The position numbers and the translations under genes were made by a program. Under the pieces are notes generated by a model. The model ran no database searches. It saw only the letters and a program-made list of their open reading frames with translations, and had not been told where the DNA came from. Below, piece after piece: positions 23,889-31,150 of a DNA stretch of 32,807 bases. The first letter of the stretch is position 1; each line of letters starts with the position of its first letter. Source of the DNA: Rhodocyclaceae bacterium UBA2271 (GTDB lineage: Bacteria > Pseudomonadota > Gammaproteobacteria > Burkholderiales > Rhodocyclaceae). Location: assembly GCA_002347405.1 (NCBI GenBank), contig DDXB01000059.1:1-32807 (forward strand), read 5' to 3'.

Positions 23889-24326
23889 ATGCTACCCGGA
23901 CGCGGATACAACGAACTGAAAGTCGGCGACGCCTTCGATTCCGCCATGACCTTGACCGAAACCCACATCGTACTGGGCGCCGGCCTGTTTGGCGACTTCA
24001 ATCCCCTGCATGTCAATGAAAGCTGGGCGAAGTCCGGCAAGTTCGGCACCCGCATCGCCCATGGCTATCTGACCAGCAACGTCATGGCGGCGCAGATGGG
24101 CATGCTGCTGTATGGCACGGCCATCGCCTACATGGAGCACTCGATCCGCTTCACCGCCCCCGTCAAGCCCGGCGACACGCTGCACGTCACCTGGACCGTC
24201 ACCGCCAAAGACGACAAACCCAAGCATCAGGGCGGCATCGTCAGCTTTGCCGGCGTTTGCAAGAACCAGGACGGCACCACGGTGGCCGAGGCCAACGCCA
24301 AACTGATGGTAAAAAACAACAGCTGA
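23889..24326 (+). CDS. MaoC-like (R)-hydratase / dehydratase family protein
   Basis: A 145-residue single hot-dog-fold protein. The hydratase-2 motif is intact: LFGDFNPLHVNESWAKSGKF then RIAHG, with the Asp-His pair that activates water on trans-2-enoyl-CoA. SIRFTAPVKPGDTLHVTWTV completes the fold. Such proteins hydrate enoyl-CoA in fatty-acid, polyhydroxyalkanoate or side-chain degradation; the exact acyl-CoA is not readable. The ATG at 23889 has AGGAG upstream; a far longer in-frame reading extends over the phosphatase gene and was rejected. The CGCCGACTTT motif lies near its 5' end. Confidence 0.9.
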   Translation: MLPGRGYNELKVGDAFDSAMTLTETHIVLGAGLFGDFNPLHVNESWAKSGKFGTRIAHGYLTSNVMAAQMGMLLYGTAIAYMEHSIRFTAPVKPGDTLHVTWTVTAKDDKPKHQGGIVSFAGVCKNQDGTTVAEANAKLMVKNNS

Positions 24327-24365
24327 AGCGCCACGGGCCGGGATTCGGGGAACACAACCCGCTGG

Positions 24366-24385
24366 ACACCGGCTTGCGCCGGTGT
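24366..24385. repeat. REP-like palindrome after the MaoC gene
   Basis: ACACCGGC-TTGC-GCCGGTGT is a perfect 8-bp inverted repeat followed by GACGA. Its form resembles the short hairpin repeats scattered between genes in many proteobacteria. It has no T-run, so it is a poor terminator. Confidence 0.5.
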
Positions 24386-24412
24386 GACGAACTGCCCGGG
24401 GACAAAGGGCAG

Positions 24413-25159
24413 CTATTCGACGCCCAGGCTGTGGAGGTATTCGTCGTAGCTGCCACGGTAGTCATTGAAACTGCCGTCCTGCCTGATTTCCAGTATGCGC
24501 GTGGCCAGCGACGACACGAACTCGCGGTCGTGGGAAATGATCACCATGGTCGATTCGCGCGCATTGAGCACATTCTCGAGCCAGCGGATGGTATTGATGT
24601 CGAGGTTGTTGGTCGGTTCGTCGAGCAGCAGGATATCCGGGTTGGCGAACAGCGCCTGCGCCAGCAACACCCGCAGCTTCCACCCCGGCGCCACCTCGCG
24701 CATCGGGCCATTGTGCTTGTCACGCGGGATATCGACGCCGAGCAGCAGTTCGCCGGCGCGCGCCTCGGCGGTGTAGCCGTCGTACTCGGCGAAGCGGTGC
24801 TCGAGTTCGGCGGCATGCATGTAGTCGTCTTCGCTTGCCTCCGGGTTGGCGTAGATCGCGTCTTTCTCCTGCAGACATTGCCACATGTCCTAATGGCCCA
24901 TCATCACCACGTCGGGCAAGCGCACATCCTCGAAAGCAAACTGGCCCTGGCGCAGGTAGGCCATGCGTTCGTGGCGGTCCTTGGCGACGTTGCCGGCCGA
25001 GGCTTCGAGCTGGCCGCAGAGGGTCTTCATGAAGGTCGACTTGCCGGAACCGTTGGCGTCGATCAGGCCATAGCGGTTGCCCTCGCCGAACTTGACGGAG
25101 ACATTCTCGAACAGGGGCTTGGCCCCGAACTGGATGGTGACATTGGAAGCGACGAGCAT
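24413..25159 (-). pseudogene. Decayed ABC-F ATPase gene (YbiT type) with central deletion and amber codon
   Basis: The reading frame opens MLVASNVTIQFGAKPLFENV, as in YbiT-type ABC-F proteins (about 530 residues, two ATPase domains). It is broken by TAG at 24890-24892 where family members have an acidic or similar residue after MGH, then continues in the same frame. The first domain is readable to STMVIISHDR, after which it jumps to EFVSSLATRILEI and ends DEYLHSLGVE, which is the family's extreme C-terminus. About 280 residues between the two SHDR motifs are missing. Walker A reads DANGSGKST instead of GANGSGKST, and LP replaces VL before DVVMMGH. Total length is 247 codons plus the stops. 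I judge it non-functional. It lies downstream of glcF across a repeat-rich gap. Confidence 0.88.
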
Positions 25160-25287
25160 GGCAGCAGGTACGGAAGATGAGGCGAACCGCCTACCTTATC
25201 CGCCGCCGTATCACCATCGCCGACTTTTCCAGATTGACCGGGATTGACCGCGGTGCAATCCGGCAGGCGCCAGTGAGAACAACACCG

Positions 25288-25401
25288 CAGCGTTTGCGCC
25301 GGGCCAATCCCTCTCTCCCGACCTCTCTCCCAGAGGGAGAGAGGAGGCAGATAGCTTCCCTCTCCCGCTTGCGGGAGAGGGATTGAGGGAGCGGGCTGCC
25401 A
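25288..25401 (+). repeat. 114-bp palindromic repeat, copy 1 (family B)
   Basis: Starts CAGCGTTTGCGCCGGGCCAA and contains two imperfect hairpins, CTCTCTCCC-AGA-GGGAGAGAG and CCCTCTCCCGC-TT-GCGGGAGAGGG. It matches 32694-32807 at 109 of 114 positions without gaps. It lies in non-coding DNA. A short relative of its second hairpin is in the glcD-glcE gap. Confidence 0.95.
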
Positions 25402-25610
25402 AGCAAACGCGGCACGCGGCGCCAGCCGCAATCCGCTCCGACGCATAAGCACCGCACCCCGTGATATTCGAGCGCAGCGACAACAAGCGACGTAGTCGCG
25501 CAGTTGCGGCGCAGGCTAATGCCGGCAACGCCGGCGTTAAGCCGCGTAGCGGCGGCCGGAGGCAAAAACCAAAGACCCCCGCGAGGGGGGCGAAGGGGGG
25601 CGGGTGTCCC

Positions 25611-25643
25611 TCATGATGCGAGGGAGTAACCCTCGCATCATGA
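25611..25643 (-). terminator. Strong hairpin after glcF
   Basis: TCATGATGCGAGGG and its exact complement form a 14-bp stem with a 5-base loop, three bases beyond the glcF stop codon. No T-run follows on the minus strand (GGGACACC), so it is either a 3'-end stabilising stem or a non-canonical terminator for the glc transcript. Confidence 0.55.
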
Positions 25644-25646
25644 AAG

Positions 25647-26885
25647 CTAACCCATCAAGCGCTCATCCAGCCACTCGATCCAGTGCTTGATCGGCACAGC
25701 GGTGCCCGCCTGCAGATGGGCGATGCAGCCGATGTTGGCACTGGCGATGCCGCTGGGCTGGCCAGCCGTCAGGGCGGCGATCTTGTTTGCTTGCAGGCGG
25801 CTCGACAACTCCGGCTGGAGGATCGAATAGGTGCCGGCCGAGCCGCAGCACAAGTGGCTGTCAGCCACCGGCGTCAGGCTGAAGCCGGCCGCGCCAAGCA
25901 GCGTTTCGACCACGCCGCGGATTTTGAAGCCGTGTTGCAGCGTGCACGGCGCATGAAAGGCGAGCGCCGTAGCCTGCATGGGTGGCAAGGCGGCCAGCAG
26001 TTCAATCAGGCGCGCCTGCTCCGCCGCCACCACCTCGCTGACATCACGCGTCAGTTCGGCCACGCGCAGCGCCTTGGCGGCATAAGCCGGATCGTCCTGC
26101 AGCAGATGGCCGTAGTCCTTGACCTGCACCCCGCAACCGGAGGCCGTCATGACAATCGCCTCGACGCCATCTGCCTCGATCCGCGGCCACCAGGCATCGA
26201 CGTTGCGGCGCGCATTGTCGCGCGCCCCTGCCTCATCGCCAAGATGCAGCCGCACCGCGCCGCAGCAGCCGGCGTTAGGCGCTACCGCGAGCGCAATGCC
26301 CAGCCGCGCCAGCACCCGCGTTGCCGCGCCGTTGATGTTCGGATACATCGACGGCTGGGCACAGCCGGCGAGCACCAGCATCTTGCGCGCCTGCCCGCCG
26401 GGCAGGGTGACCCCGGCCGACGACAGCGGCGGCACTTTCGCCTTCAAAGCTCCGGGCAGGAAAGGCCGCACCATCTGGCCGAGCTTCATCGCCGTGCCGA
26501 ACAGCATCGGGCGCGGCAAAAGTTCACGCAGGGTGGCGCGCAACACGCCATCCATTCCGCTGCGCGGTACACGCTGCTCGACGACCGCGCGGCCGATGTC
26601 GAGCAGGCGCGAATAATGCACGCCCGAGGGACAGGTCGACTCGCAGGAGCGGCAGGTCAGGCAGCGATCCAGATGCAGGCGGGTGCGCGCCGTCGGCGCC
26701 GCGCCTTCCAGCACCTGCTTGATCAGATAGATGCGCCCGCGCGGCCCGTCGAGTTCGTCGCCAAGCAACTGATAGGTCGGACAGGTGGCCGTACAGAAGC
26801 CGCAATGCACGCACTTGCGCAGGATTGCCTCGGCCTCGCGGCCGGCGGTGGTGTTGCGGATGAAGTCGGCGAGATGGGTGTCCAT
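25647..26885 (-). CDS. glcF: Glycolate oxidase iron-sulfur subunit
   Basis: A 412-residue subunit that passes electrons from the flavin subunits of glycolate dehydrogenase. Two 4Fe-4S ferredoxin motifs are present: CVHCGFCTATCP (Cys 25, 28, 31, 35) and CLTCRSCESTCP (Cys 75, 78, 81, 85). Two CCG-type domains follow, with LAGCAQPSMYPN, NAGCCGAVRLHLG and HLCCGSAGTYSILQP. Length matches GlcF. It is the last intact gene of the glcDEF set; the glcE-glcF spacer contains a repeat remnant. Confidence 0.96.
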   Translation of the reverse strand: MDTHLADFIRNTTAGREAEAILRKCVHCGFCTATCPTYQLLGDELDGPRGRIYLIKQVLEGAAPTARTRLHLDRCLTCRSCESTCPSGVHYSRLLDIGRAVVEQRVPRSGMDGVLRATLRELLPRPMLFGTAMKLGQMVRPFLPGALKAKVPPLSSAGVTLPGGQARKMLVLAGCAQPSMYPNINGAATRVLARLGIALAVAPNAGCCGAVRLHLGDEAGARDNARRNVDAWWPRIEADGVEAIVMTASGCGVQVKDYGHLLQDDPAYAAKALRVAELTRDVSEVVAAEQARLIELLAALPPMQATALAFHAPCTLQHGFKIRGVVETLLGAAGFSLTPVADSHLCCGSAGTYSILQPELSSRLQANKIAALTAGQPSGIASANIGCIAHLQAGTAVPIKHWIEWLDERLMG

Positions 26886-26925
26886 TTAGCTCCCTCCGAA
26901 AAAGCCGTTACGCGGCTTTCTCCCG

Positions 26926-26970
26926 CCAGGGGGCATGAAAACACTTGGGACGGCCCGGCGTGTTTCCATC
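26926..26970 (+). repeat. Partial GC-hairpin repeat (family A) between glcE and glcF
   Basis: The plus strand reads CCAGGGGGCATGAAAACACT TGGGACGGCCCGGCGTGTTT CCAT, which aligns with the right half of the family A repeat (GGGGGGC, CATG, CTTGGGGCGGCCCGGCG). It is a diverged, truncated copy. Next to it AAAGCCG-TTACG-CGGCTTT (26901-26919) forms another small hairpin. Confidence 0.6.
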
Positions 26971-28060
26971 ACAACTCCTTATACATCCGGCCGGGATTGA
27001 AAATCCCGTGCGGATCGAAGGTCTGCTTGAGACGACGATGCAGGTCCAGCAATGGTGCTGGTAATGGCGCGAAGACGCCGCTGGCAGCTTTGAGTGCTGT
27101 ATCGGCTCGGTACAGAGTCGCACTGCCGCCCACTTTTTCTGCAGCGGCGCGAAGTTCTTCCGTTGATGCGGTCGAGCGCAACCAGCGTTGCGCCCCGCCC
27201 CATTCGATCAGGGTTGCGCCGGGCAGGTCGATGACCGGCGCGACGGAAGGTACCGACAGACGCCAGAGCGGTGTAGCACCAGCAAAGTAATTTGCGCGCT
27301 GGTCACGCAGGCCATCCCAGAATGACGCCGTACCCGCTGCGGGGCATTGCACCTCACCAACGCCGACTTTTTCACCACCAAGCATTTTCTCCGCAGCGGC
27401 AATCGCCGCGCGCGCGCCGCCCAGACGAACACTCAGCATGCCGTCCTGCCAGGCACTGGCGACCAACGGCAGTGGTTGCGCCGACCATTGGTTGAGCTTG
27501 TCCAGGGCATCGGCCTGGGCCATCTCGAAACGCAGCGTGGCTTCCGCAACCGGCCGGGGCAGCACCTTCAGGGAGAGTTCGAGAAACAGGCCCAGCGTAC
27601 CGAGACTGCCGGCCATGACGCGCGAGACATCGTAACCGGCGACGTTCTTCATCACCTGGCCGCCGAAATTCAGTTCGCGCGCGGCGCCATCGAGGATCTT
27701 CGCGCCAAGGACGAAATCGCGCACCGCGCCCGCGCTGACCCGGCGCGGCCCGGACAATCCCGCGGACACCACACCACCGATGGTCGAGTCAGCGCCAAAC
27801 CGCGGTGGCTCGAAAGCCAGGCATTGGCCGTTTTCCGCCAGCGTCGCCTCGATCTCGGCCAGCGGCGTGCCGGCGCGCATGGTGATCACCAACTCGGTCG
27901 GTTCGTAGGCGAGCACGCCGGTATGTGCGCGGGTTTCCAGCAGCTCGCCGCGCGGTTCGTTGCCGTAGAAGTCCTTGCTGCCACCGCCACGAATACAGAG
28001 CGGTGCGTCACTGCTCGCCGCCAGGATGCGTTCGCGAAACTGCTCGGTCAGATCAGTCAT
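26969..28060 (-). CDS. glcE: Glycolate oxidase FAD-binding subunit GlcE
   Basis: A 363-residue FAD-binding (PCMH-type) subunit of glycolate dehydrogenase. The FAD-binding segment appears as LCIRGGGSKDFYG, FGADSTIGGVVSAGLSGPRR and VRDFVLGAKILDG, then VMKNVAGYDVSRVMAGSLGT LG, which is typical of GlcE and distinguishes it from GlcD. The C-terminus HRRLKQTFDPHGIFNPGRMY closes the family domain. Length is normal (about 350). It lies 106 bases after glcD, a gap containing a hairpin repeat. One CGCCGACTTT motif is within it, read as Lys-Val-Gly. Confidence 0.95.
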   Translation of the reverse strand: MTDLTEQFRERILAASSDAPLCIRGGGSKDFYGNEPRGELLETRAHTGVLAYEPTELVITMRAGTPLAEIEATLAENGQCLAFEPPRFGADSTIGGVVSAGLSGPRRVSAGAVRDFVLGAKILDGAARELNFGGQVMKNVAGYDVSRVMAGSLGTLGLFLELSLKVLPRPVAEATLRFEMAQADALDKLNQWSAQPLPLVASAWQDGMLSVRLGGARAAIAAAEKMLGGEKVGVGEVQCPAAGTASFWDGLRDQRANYFAGATPLWRLSVPSVAPVIDLPGATLIEWGGAQRWLRSTASTEELRAAAEKVGGSATLYRADTALKAASGVFAPLPAPLLDLHRRLKQTFDPHGIFNPGRMYKEL

Positions 28061-28106
28061 CGCGCGCTCCCGCTGGCAATAAAAGTCGCGCAGCGACTCA
28101 CTGCGC

Positions 28107-28150
28107 TCCCCTCGCCCCTTGCGGGAGAGGGGCTGGGGGAGAGGGGAACC
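28107..28150. repeat. Short palindromic repeat between glcD and glcE (family B relative)
   Basis: CCCCTCGCCCC-TTGC-GGGAG AGGGG is an imperfect hairpin followed by CTGGGGGAGAGGGGAACC. It resembles the second half of the 114-bp repeat (CCCTCTCCCGC-TT-GCGGGAGAGGG). It occupies most of the gap between two genes of one operon. Confidence 0.65.
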
Positions 28151-28166
28151 GGGCGCGAATTCATGT

Positions 28167-29633
28167 TCATGTGTGCCTCCCGCTCCCGGTCAGCCGGTAC
28201 TCGGAACAGTGGCGCGGTTGCGGCACCGCCTTGCCGGGATTGAGCAGGCCGAGCGGGTCGAAGGCCGCCTTGACGCCCTGAAATGCCGTCAGTTCGTCGA
28301 AAGAGAATTGCAGGCACATCTGCTGCACCTTTTCCAGCCCGACGCCATGTTCGCCGGTGATCGTGCCCCCCACCTCGACCGACAGGGCGAGGATGTCCGC
28401 GCCCAGCGCGGTGGCACGGTCGAGCTCGTCGTCACGGCTGGCGTCGAACATGATGAGCGGATGCAGGTTGCCGTCGCCGGCATGGAAGACGTTGGCGACG
28501 CGCAGTCGATGCTTTTGCGCCAACTCCTCGATGCGCGTCAGCACGTGGGCGATGTGCTTGCGCGGAATGGTGCCGTCCATGCACAGGTAGTCGGGCGTCA
28601 GGCGACCGACGGCCGGAAATGCCGCCTTGCGCCCGGCCCAGAAGCGCAGCCGCTCATCATCGCTCTGCGAAACGCGCAGGCCGCGCGCGCCGCTGGTTTC
28701 GAGCACCTGACACATCGCGGCGATTTCCTCCGCCACTTCCTGTTCCGTGCCGTCGGATTCGGCGAGCAGGATCGCGGCGGCACTGAGATCGTAACCGGCG
28801 TGAACGAAAGCCTCGACGGCGGCGGTCGCCGGCTTGTCCATCATTTCGAGGCCGGCGGGAATGATGCCGGCAGCGATGATCGCGGCCACGGCATTGCCGG
28901 CCTGCGTGACATCGTCGAAGCTGGCCATCACCACCTGCGCCACCGTCGGCCGGGGCGTGAGTTTCACGGTCGCTTCGAGCACCACACCGAGCATGCCTTC
29001 GGAGCCGATCAACAGCGCCAGCAGGTCATAGCCCGGACTGTCCAGCGCATGGCTGCCGATCTCGATGACCTCGCCATCGATCAGCGCGACGCGCAACTTG
29101 AGGATGTTGTGCACGGTGAGGCCATATTTCAGGCAATGCACGCCACCGGAATTTTCTGCAACATTGCCGCCGATCGTGCAGGCGATCTGCGAGCTCGGGT
29201 CGGGGGCGTAATACAGACCAAACTGCGCCGCCGCCTCGGAGATGGCGATGTTGCGCACGCCGGGCTGCACGCGCGCCAAGCGCGCCAGCGGATCGATCTC
29301 GATGATGCGCATGAAGCGGGCCAGCGACAGCACGACACCCGCCGCCACCGGCGTTGCGCCACCCGACAGCCCGGTGCCGGCGCCGCGCACCACCACGGGA
29401 ATCTTCAGGTCATGGCAAACGCGCAGTGCGGCGACCACCTGCTCCTCGCGGTCCGGCAGCGCCACGCACCAGGGCAGGCAGCGGTAAGCGGTCAGGCCGT
29501 CGCATTCATACGGCTTGATCTCCTCGGGTTCGCTGAGCAAGCCGCCCGCGGGCAGCAATGACTGCAACCGTGCCAGCAAGATGGCGCGGCGGGTATCGTC
29601 CTGATCAGCGGGAGGTATAAGGGCAGCGGTCAT
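28167..29633 (-). CDS. glcD: Glycolate oxidase catalytic subunit GlcD
   Basis: A 488-residue flavoprotein that oxidises glycolate (or D-lactate) to glyoxylate. The PCMH FAD domain shows VVVRGAGTGLSGGATPVAAG, DPSSQIACTIGGNVAENSGG VHCLKYG and GLTVHNILKLR. The C-terminal FAD-oxidase domain has HAGDGNLHPLIMFD with the metal histidines, GGTITGEHGVGLEK and FDPLGLLNPGK. The ATG at 29633 was taken over a TTG two codons earlier; neither has a clear ribosome-binding site. It follows the hydroxypyruvate isomerase gene by 51 bases. The protein fits glcD-glcE-glcF order exactly. Confidence 0.96.
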   Translation of the reverse strand: MTAALIPPADQDDTRRAILLARLQSLLPAGGLLSEPEEIKPYECDGLTAYRCLPWCVALPDREEQVVAALRVCHDLKIPVVVRGAGTGLSGGATPVAAGVVLSLARFMRIIEIDPLARLARVQPGVRNIAISEAAAQFGLYYAPDPSSQIACTIGGNVAENSGGVHCLKYGLTVHNILKLRVALIDGEVIEIGSHALDSPGYDLLALLIGSEGMLGVVLEATVKLTPRPTVAQVVMASFDDVTQAGNAVAAIIAAGIIPAGLEMMDKPATAAVEAFVHAGYDLSAAAILLAESDGTEQEVAEEIAAMCQVLETSGARGLRVSQSDDERLRFWAGRKAAFPAVGRLTPDYLCMDGTIPRKHIAHVLTRIEELAQKHRLRVANVFHAGDGNLHPLIMFDASRDDELDRATALGADILALSVEVGGTITGEHGVGLEKVQQMCLQFSFDELTAFQGVKAAFDPLGLLNPGKAVPQPRHCSEYRLTGSGRHT

Positions 29634-29684
29634 GGGCAACGGTCAATCGCGATGATGCAAGGATGGCACCATTATCGCCGAAAC

Positions 29685-30455
29685 TCAGCGCCATTCAGCC
29701 AGCCAGCCGAAGCTGTCGAGTGTCGCCCCGCTCGGTTTGTATTCGCAACCGATCCAGCCGGCGTAACCGAACTGCTCAAGACGCTCGAACAGGAAGGGAA
29801 AGCGGATCTCCCCCGTGCCTGGTTCATGGCGGCCGGGGTTGTCGGCAATCTGGATGTGGCCGATCCGCGCCAGATGCGTTTCCAGCGTGCGGGTCAGGTC
29901 GCCCTCCATCACCTGGGCGTGATAGACGTCGTACTGCACCTGCAGGTTGCGGTTGCCGACGGCATCGAGCACCTGCAGCGCCTGCGCGGTCGTGGGCACT
30001 GCAAAACCAGGGTTGTCGCGGTTGTTGAGCGGTTCGAGCAGCAGGCGGATGTCCGTGCGCTGCGTCGCGGCGGCGGCGAAACGCAGGTTGTCGACGAGAG
30101 TTTCCATGGCCTTATCGTGGTCACCAACCGCTATGCCGGCCAGGCAGTTCAGCCGTGTGCAGCCCAGCGCCTCGGCATACTCGATGGCCTGCCCGACGCC
30201 CTCCTGAAATTCCGCCTTGCGTTCCGGCAGGCAGGCAATGCCGCGCTCCCCCGCCGCCCAGTTGCCGGCCGGCAGATTGAACAACACCACCTCGACACCA
30301 GAAGTCAGCACCACCTCGGCCAGCACCGCCTTGTCGTAGTCGTATGGAAAATGGAATTCGACGCCCTTGAACCCGGCCCGCGCGGCCGCGCCGAAACGGT
30401 CGAGAAAATCGTGTTCGTTGAAGAGGAAAGTGAGGTTGGCGGAAAAGTTGAGCAT
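29685..30455 (-). CDS. hyi: Hydroxypyruvate isomerase
   Basis: A 256-residue TIM-barrel of the xylose-isomerase-like superfamily that converts hydroxypyruvate to tartronate semialdehyde. Family features are MLNFSANLTFLFNEHDFLDR F at the start, GVEFHFPYDY, FNLPAGNWAAGERGIACLP, LLLEPLNNRDNPGF, QYDVYHAQVMEGDL, HIQIADNPGRHEPGTGEI and GCEYKPSG near the end. Metal ligands are the Glu in LLLEP, the Asp in YDVYH, the His/Gln around HIQIAD and the Glu in CEYKP. Length is typical. Next to glcDEF it joins glycolate oxidation to the glyoxylate/glycerate route. Close OtnI-type isomerases are an alternative. Confidence 0.92.
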   Translation of the reverse strand: MLNFSANLTFLFNEHDFLDRFGAAARAGFKGVEFHFPYDYDKAVLAEVVLTSGVEVVLFNLPAGNWAAGERGIACLPERKAEFQEGVGQAIEYAEALGCTRLNCLAGIAVGDHDKAMETLVDNLRFAAAATQRTDIRLLLEPLNNRDNPGFAVPTTAQALQVLDAVGNRNLQVQYDVYHAQVMEGDLTRTLETHLARIGHIQIADNPGRHEPGTGEIRFPFLFERLEQFGYAGWIGCEYKPSGATLDSFGWLAEWR

Positions 30456-30470
30456 GGGGAGGTTGAGGAT

Positions 30471-31139
30471 TCAGCGTAATCGTTCAATGCGTTCATGCAG
30501 CTTGCGCACCCATTCCGGGCTTAACCCGGGTGTAACGGCGAGTTGGGATAGCGCAGCCGGCAACGGACGCGGGGTGCGAACGGTGCGCCAGAAGCGGGCC
30601 AGCGGCACCGAGCCGACGGGGCGTTCGAGGTGTGCCAGACTGTCGCCAGCGCTGATGGCACCCGGCATCAAAACCCGGAAGTGCCAGCCGGTGCAGCCGT
30701 GTTCGGCAATATAGGCCGCGATGCCTTCGCATCCGGCGCGCCGGTCGATCTTCCAGCAGGGCGTACGCGGCTGCGTCACCTGGAGGCGCGCCGCGCCGAG
30801 CGCAAAAATGTCGCCGATGCAGACCGTGTCTTCGGTCAGGCCGCGGGTGGTGATGTTCTCGCCAAGACCGCCGGGCAGCAGATTACACGCAGCCGGAAAC
30901 GCCCTCTGCAACGTGGCGTAGTGCTCGGCAGGGAAAAGATGCAAGGCCTTGTCGGGCCCGCCATGCGCCTGCAGGTCGGCGTGCGCGTCGCCCACCAGTC
31001 CCTCATCGGTGAGCTGTACCGCTCCGGTTACCGCCGTCTTGACAATGGCGCTGGAACGGCTGTCGTCGACAAGCACGGCGACCGCGCCGACAAAGACCGC
31101 ATCGACCTTACAAGCGGGAAGCATGTTTTGCGGCGTCAT
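30471..31139 (-). CDS. MOSC domain protein
   Basis: A 222-residue MOSC (molybdenum cofactor sulfurase C-terminal) protein, the YiiM-like class, which binds molybdenum cofactor and handles N-hydroxylated or sulfur substrates. HGGPDKALHLFPAEHY, FPAACNLLPGGLGENITTRG L and the conserved cysteine in QPRTPCWKID are the family landmarks. No beta-barrel N-terminal domain or ferredoxin tail is fused. It follows the 349-residue gene by 11 bases and precedes hyi by 15, so it belongs to one transcription unit, although its link to glycolate metabolism is unclear. Confidence 0.9.
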   Translation of the reverse strand: MTPQNMLPACKVDAVFVGAVAVLVDDSRSSAIVKTAVTGAVQLTDEGLVGDAHADLQAHGGPDKALHLFPAEHYATLQRAFPAACNLLPGGLGENITTRGLTEDTVCIGDIFALGAARLQVTQPRTPCWKIDRRAGCEGIAAYIAEHGCTGWHFRVLMPGAISAGDSLAHLERPVGSVPLARFWRTVRTPRPLPAALSQLAVTPGLSPEWVRKLHERIERLR

Positions 31140-31150
31140 GAAATATGGGT

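Larger units (their letters stand above)
25160..25646. other. Gene-free, repeat-rich interval of 487 bases
   Basis: No open frame here has coding character. It holds one CGCCGACTTT motif (25218), one copy of the 114-bp palindromic repeat (25288-25401), a Gly-rich GCGAGGGGGGCGAAGGGGGGC stretch resembling hairpin-repeat debris, and the hairpin after glcF (25611-25643). It separates the ABC-F pseudogene from the glc operon and looks like a site of past rearrangement. Confidence 0.7.

Noticed and set aside
24884..24892. Amber codon in the ABC-F frame as programmed readthrough or a special amino acid
   Set aside because: The gene also lacks its centre and has a damaged P-loop, so decay explains the stop more simply.
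25177..25386. 69-codon frame in the gap beside the ABC-F pseudogene
   Set aside because: Half of it is the 114-bp repeat and it has no ribosome-binding site.
25288..25401. CRISPR-like repeat
   Set aside because: Only two distant copies exist, with no spacer array and no cas genes.
25683..27290. 535-codon open frame on the plus strand opposite glcF and glcE
   Set aside because: GC-rich codon bias opens antisense frames; the minus-strand proteins have full Fe-S and FAD motifs while this one has no recognisable domain.
28119..29561. 480-codon plus-strand frame opposite glcD
   Set aside because: Antisense shadow of a gene with complete family motifs; rich in His, Arg and Gln with no domain.
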